Assembly (NCBI GenBank): GCA_014843695.1
Contig: CM026390.1
Span: forward strand, 98,691,823-98,755,822
Direction: 5' to 3'
Source: Archivesica marissinica
Taxonomy: Eukaryota; Mollusca; Bivalvia; Venerida; Vesicomyidae
Length of the DNA stretch: 64,000 nt
The first letter of the stretch is position 1. Every line of letters begins with the position of its first letter. This document shows, in pieces, positions 60,601 to 64,000 of this stretch. The position numbers and the translations under genes were made by a program. The notes under the pieces were generated by a model, which was not told the origin of the DNA, did no database searches, and saw only the letters and a program-made list of their open reading frames with translations.

Positions 60601-62520
60601 CGCAAGCAAAAGGTAATGACGTCACGCCAAATAGCAATCAAAATGGCAGACAAGATCACTTCCGGGTATTGTAATTACATGAAAATGGTATTAAAACGCA
60701 TTCGAAAGAAATAGAAGCGGGTAAATTACTTAAAGTTACACAACCAAAGGTACCGACAGACGGGTACAATGCATTAATTCATTTAGTAACATAGGCTGCA
60801 AAACGTTCATACAGAATATTGGAAGGGTTTCCCCCGGCACATTTCAATTTTCAGTATTATCCTCGACTATCCACTTCTGTTTCACTGTTCAGGTCTATTA
60901 CGTCAACTACCCGGTTCGGTAGCACCATTCAGGTCTATTATCCCTACTGTCACTGGTGTCAGTAACCGGTGCTTTATTAATTTGGTGTTTATTATAACAA
61001 CCGGTGCTTTATTAATTTGGTGTTTATTATAACAAACATGCAAAAACTGTTATAATGCATCATTGATCATACCTTGGGACCAATTTTTCTGTCCTAGTCA
61101 TCACTTACCTCACATGCGATTTGTTTGTTTTACATTTATTTATCGTCGCTACCGGTTGCCCATATGAGCGACGCCTCCTGAAGAGATTAGTCATTTTAGA
61201 TTTTTGGAGGATAGTGCAATGATACAGACAGAGACCCATTCTAGAATCTCCTCTGGTTCTTTTACGTGCACGGTGTAAAGCACCGACACGAGACCTCGGT
61301 TTAACGTCCCATCTGAAAGACTGTTAATTTTATTAGGGTCAGACGGGGGATCGAACCTGCGATCCCTGGATTACCAGTCCAGCGTGTTACCACTGGATTA
61401 CAGATCTGTCTGTCAGTTTCTAATTGTGATAGTACTGCGAGGAGTAACTACATTAATTTATATAATCTCTTGGTTGGGAGCTATTTTTATGTTCAAAGAG
61501 ATGGATAATGCTTCAACTGAGACAAAAACCTGCAATCTAGGAAATGTTTGGAATCTTTATGTCTAGAACTAAAAGGGGGCATTTTTAAAATTGTAAAATT
61601 GGATATACAGTCAAACCTGTCATAAGCAGCCAGGCAAGGGAGTCAGAAAAAGTGGCTGCTTAGCACAGGTGGCTGCTTAATAGAGGTCAAATATATAATA
61701 AAACAACTGATTGGGAATCTGGAAACTGGCTGCTTAATACAGGTTGGCTGCTTAATGGAGGTGACCACTAACACAGGTTTGACTGTAGTCCTTTGACCCC
61801 CCCCCCCAATTCTTACTGTAAGTGTGCTATATTTCCCACAGAGCAAAGTGAGTAATCATGATCGTTCAGCAACTCTTCTGCATCAAAGTTTATTCAATAA
61901 TATTGTATATATGTACATTATGCTAGGCACAAATATATGCATGTCCTCACTGCTGTGTGTTACAGGGAGGTTATGGAGCACCCCAGGGAAACCAGCAACC
62001 CGGAGCACCATCTGGTAACCAACTATATGGGCAGCAAGCAGGGTATGGTCAGCCATCACAGCAGCAACAGCAGCAAGGTTACAGACCTCCTGGACCAGCA
62101 GGGCAGTATGGTCAGCCTGGACAGTATGGCCAGCCCCAGCAACATGGAGTTCCAGGTCAGTACGGCACTCCGGGTCAACCTCCAAGAGGACAATACGGGG
62201 CACCTGTTGGACAGGTACCTCCAGGGCAGGCACCACCTGGGCAATATCGGGCTCCAGCTGGACAGGCACCGCCTGGACAGGCACCGTCTGGACAGGCACC
62301 GTCTGGACAGGCACCGCCTGGACAGGCACCGCCTGGACAATATGGAACGCCAGCAGGGCAGTATGGTGCTGCCCCAGGTCAGGCGTACGGACAGCCTCCA
62401 GCATACGGCCAGCAGCAGCAGCAACAGTTTGGAGGGTATCAGCAGCCAGGTATGGGTGGATTTGGTGGACAACAAGCTCCGCCACCTGGTGTCAGTCAGG
62501 AGCTCTGGGGATGGTTCCAG
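57583..62520 (+). CDS. PEF1: Peflin-like penta-EF-hand protein, N-terminal exons (gene span)
   Basis: Two exons join in phase 0 to a 196-residue N-terminal part. Exon 1 (57583-57615) gives [11 protein letters not shown]. Exon 2 (61966-62520) gives a Gly/Pro/Gln/Tyr-rich region ending [11 protein letters not shown]. In peflin and relatives (ALG-2, sorcin, grancalcin) a Gly/Pro-rich N terminus precedes five EF-hands that bind Ca2+ and allow dimerisation; peflin pairs with ALG-2 in Ca2+-regulated ER export. The length of the tail and the WFQ just before the first EF-hand favour peflin. No EF-hand is inside the window, so the assignment rests on the tail and junction only. Intron 1 (4.35 kb) and intron 2 both hold tandem arrays. 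Confidence 0.72.
57616..59189 (+). other. Peflin-like intron 1, left part
   Basis: It includes a decayed tandem stretch at 58288-58480 (TTCGTACCCAATGTC repeated about five times) and unsupported frames at 57819-58082 and 58126-58524. From about 59135 come decayed 42-bp units. No other gene is seen. Confidence 0.5.
59190..60416. repeat. 42-bp tandem repeat with a 168-bp higher-order period
   Basis: About 29 units of GTTTGGTTTCACTGTTCAGG plus TGTACTATCTCCAGACTACC and CT. The CCGGTTTAGATTC variant recurs at about 59245, 59413, 59581 and 59749, so four units form a 168-bp block. Because 42 is a multiple of 3 and the unit lacks stops in several frames, frames of about 400 codons appear on both strands. 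Confidence 0.95.
60417..60964. other. Peflin-like intron 1, after the 42-bp array
   Basis: About 440 bp of unique DNA, then two decayed 42-bp units at 60857-60945 (TTTCACTGTTCAGGTCTATTA). The array therefore once reached further right or was split by an insertion. Confidence 0.5.
60965..61035. repeat. Short direct duplication
   Basis: ACCGGTGCTTTATTAATTTG plus GTGTTTATTATAACA occurs twice in tandem (about 35 bp each). Confidence 0.85.
61122..61413 (-). mobile_element. tRNA-derived SINE, family 4a, copy 2
   Basis: On the - strand it has ATCTGTAATCCAGTGGTAAC, GGTTCGATCCCCCGTCTGA, CACGTAAAAGAACCAGAGG and the CGTCGCT-AGCGACG tail hairpin. It is longer and more complete than the copy at 23738-24001. 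It lies in peflin-like intron 1. Confidence 0.82.
61606..61787. mobile_element. TA-flanked mariner-like MITE, copy 2
   Basis: The ends TACAGTCAAACCTGTCATA and ACACAGGTTTGACTGTA are inverted, with TA edges. GGCTGCTTAATA motifs are repeated inside. It is similar to 31410-31573. Confidence 0.78.
61966..62520 (+). CDS. PEF1: Peflin-like exon 2 (Gly/Pro/Gln-rich)
   Basis: Acceptor GTGTGTTACAG, donor GTAAAT, phase 0 at both ends, 185 codons. The protein is dominated by GQYG, GYGQ and PPGQ motifs, with Gln runs at about residues 35-40 and 150-156 of the exon. A pentapeptide series [10 protein letters not shown] is encoded by a 15-bp repeat at 62265-62337. The exon ends [11 protein letters not shown], just before the expected first EF-hand. 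The opposite-strand frames over it are shadows. Confidence 0.8.
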
Positions 62521-62822
62521 GTAAATGTATATAGTTTTTATTGCATAGATGTGTATTAATGCATTGCAGTACATTGGAGGCAACAGCAATACATTCCACA
62601 CCTGAGGAAACAAGCAAAACGTTAAACTCAATATGATTGCATATTATGATATATCAATAGGATATATCATAATATCAATGCACAACACCAAATACAAGCA
62701 ATAAGCATTGAATATTGGCAAATGACCATTGATTTTGAATACCAAAGTAAAATGTGAATAACAATACATTGGAACTGTAATAGAGCTATCAAGAGTTCAT
62801 AGAATCTGTAAAAGTGTAAGTT
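62521..62822 (+). other. Peflin-like intron 2, left part
   Basis: It contains a small palindrome (ATGATATATCAATAGGATAT and its inverse, about 62647-62675). Nothing else is recognised. Confidence 0.45.
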
Positions 62823-64000
62823 CTCTGTGTGCTATTCTCTATACCATCTCTCTGTGTACTATTCTCTATACCATCTCTGTGTGTGCTATTCTCTATACCA
62901 TCTCTCTGTGTGTGCTATTCTCTATACCATCTCTGTGTGTACTATTCTCTATACCATCTCTCTGTGTGCTATTCTCTATACCATCTCTCTGTGTACTATT
63001 CTCTATACCATCTCTGTGTGTGCTATTCTCTATACCATCTCTCTGTGTGCTATTCTCTATACCATCTCTCTGTGTGCTATTCTGTATACCAGCAAGTAGG
63101 TTTGTATCTCTGTGTGTACTATTCTCTATACCATCTCTCTGTGTGCTATTCTCTATACTATCTGTCTGTGTGCTATTCTCTATACCAGCAAGGGGGTTTG
63201 TATCTCTCTGTGTACTATTCTCTATACTATCTCTGTGTGTGCTATTCTCTATACTATCTCTCTGTGTGCTATTCTCTATACCATCTCTCTGTGTGTGCTA
63301 TTCTCTATACTATCTCTGTGTGTGCTATTCTCTATACCATATCTCTGTGTGTGCTATTCTCTATACCATCTCTGTGTGTGCTATTCTCTATACCATCTCT
63401 GTGTGTGCTATTCTCTATAGTATCTCTGTGTGTGCTATTCTCTATACTATCTCTGTGTGTGCTATTCTCTATACCATCTCTCTGTGTGCTATTCTCTATA
63501 CCATCTTTCTGTGTGCTATTCTCTATACCATCTCACTGTGTACTATTCTCTATACCATCTCTCTGTGTGTGCTATTCTCTATACTATCTCTGTGTGTGCT
63601 ATTCTCTATACCATATCTCTGTGTGCTATTCTCTATACCATCTCTGTGTGTGCTATTCTCTATACCATCTCTCTGTGTGATATTCTCTATACCATCTCTC
63701 TGTGTGTGCTATTCTCTATACGATCTCTGTGTGTGCTATTCTCTATACCATATCTCTGTGTGCTATTCTCTATACCATCTCTCTGTGTGCTATTCTCTAT
63801 ACCATCTATCTGTGTGCTATTCTCTATACCATCTCTCTGTGTGCTATTCTCTATACCATCTCTCTGTGTGCTATTCTCTATACTATCTCTCTGTGTGTGC
63901 TATTCTCTATATCATCTCTCTGTGTGCTATTCTCTATACAATCTTTCTGTGTGCTATTCTCTATACCATCTCTCTGTGTGCTAATCTCTATACTATCTCT
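62823..64000. repeat. 27/29-bp tandem repeat, runs off the window
   Basis: About 43 units of ACCATCTCTCTGTGTGCTAT plus TCTCTAT, with CTGTGTGTGC and ACTATC variants. Two units carry a longer insert near 63085-63105 and 63185-63205 (AGCAAG-GGTTTGTATCTC). The array continues past the right edge. Open frames along it are read-through. Confidence 0.95.

Noticed and set aside
61883..62631. - strand frames of about 200 codons over peflin-like exon 2
   Set aside because: Shadows of the Gly/Pro/Gln-rich coding exon; the + strand has proper splice sites and family motifs.
62829..63984. Hydrophobic Ser/Leu/Cys/Tyr frames on +, like membrane proteins
   Set aside because: They follow the 27-bp array in all three frames, so the hydrophobicity comes from the repeat unit.
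1..64000. A novel multi-gene defence or biosynthetic system
   Set aside because: Only two gene fragments are supported, both ordinary animal genes. The unusual content is repeats and mobile elements.

Overview
The window looks like nuclear DNA from an animal, most likely a bivalve mollusc. The basis is split genes with GT-AG introns, tRNA-derived SINEs, many palindromic MITEs with TTAA or TA target sites, a decayed Penelope-like retroelement and very heavy tandem-repeat content in AT-rich DNA. The species is not determined from sequence alone. No bacterial, phage or CRISPR feature is present.

Two real genes can be supported, both on the + strand. (1) Positions 1151-33960 hold the last six coding exons (about 302 residues, stop codon included in the last exon) of a 2-oxoglutarate dehydrogenase E1 (OGDH) gene; the 5' exons lie before the window. 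Its introns are inflated: the intron at 3506-26003 is 22.5 kb and carries nine tandem arrays plus transposons, and the intron at 26130-32276 carries a 4.3-kb array. (2) Positions 57583-62520 hold the first two coding exons of a peflin-like penta-EF-hand protein: a short start exon and a Gly/Pro/Gln-rich exon that ends where the first EF-hand should begin. The EF-hand exons lie beyond the right edge. The two genes (mitochondrial TCA cycle; cytosolic Ca2+ adaptor) have no evident functional link.

Layout: 1-1150 intron with SINE and MITE; 1151-3505 two OGDH exons and a MITE with internal repeats; 3590-10692 six different minisatellites; 11714-18624 a 6.9-kb 12-bp-type satellite; 18712-26003 SINEs, the Penelope-like relic, a 19-bp array and AT-rich DNA; 26004-33960 remaining OGDH exons around a 4.3-kb array; 34000-38420 3' flank with several palindromic elements; 38421-53966 four large arrays and one small one with SINEs and a MITE between them; 54000-57582 palindrome, SINE, 21-bp array, MITE; 57583-64000 peflin-like gene with a 42-bp array in intron 1 and a 27-bp array in intron 2.

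About 34 kb of the 64 kb (roughly half) is tandem repeat, in about 19 mostly unrelated arrays with periods from 12 to 62 bp. Almost all long open frames here are read-through of these arrays and are not reported as genes. The most interesting observations are the array density inside a housekeeping gene, MITEs that carry or seed tandem arrays, tail modules shared between unrelated element families, an exact 742-bp duplication inside the 12-bp satellite that could be an assembly artefact, and an apparent insertion near the OGDH C terminus.
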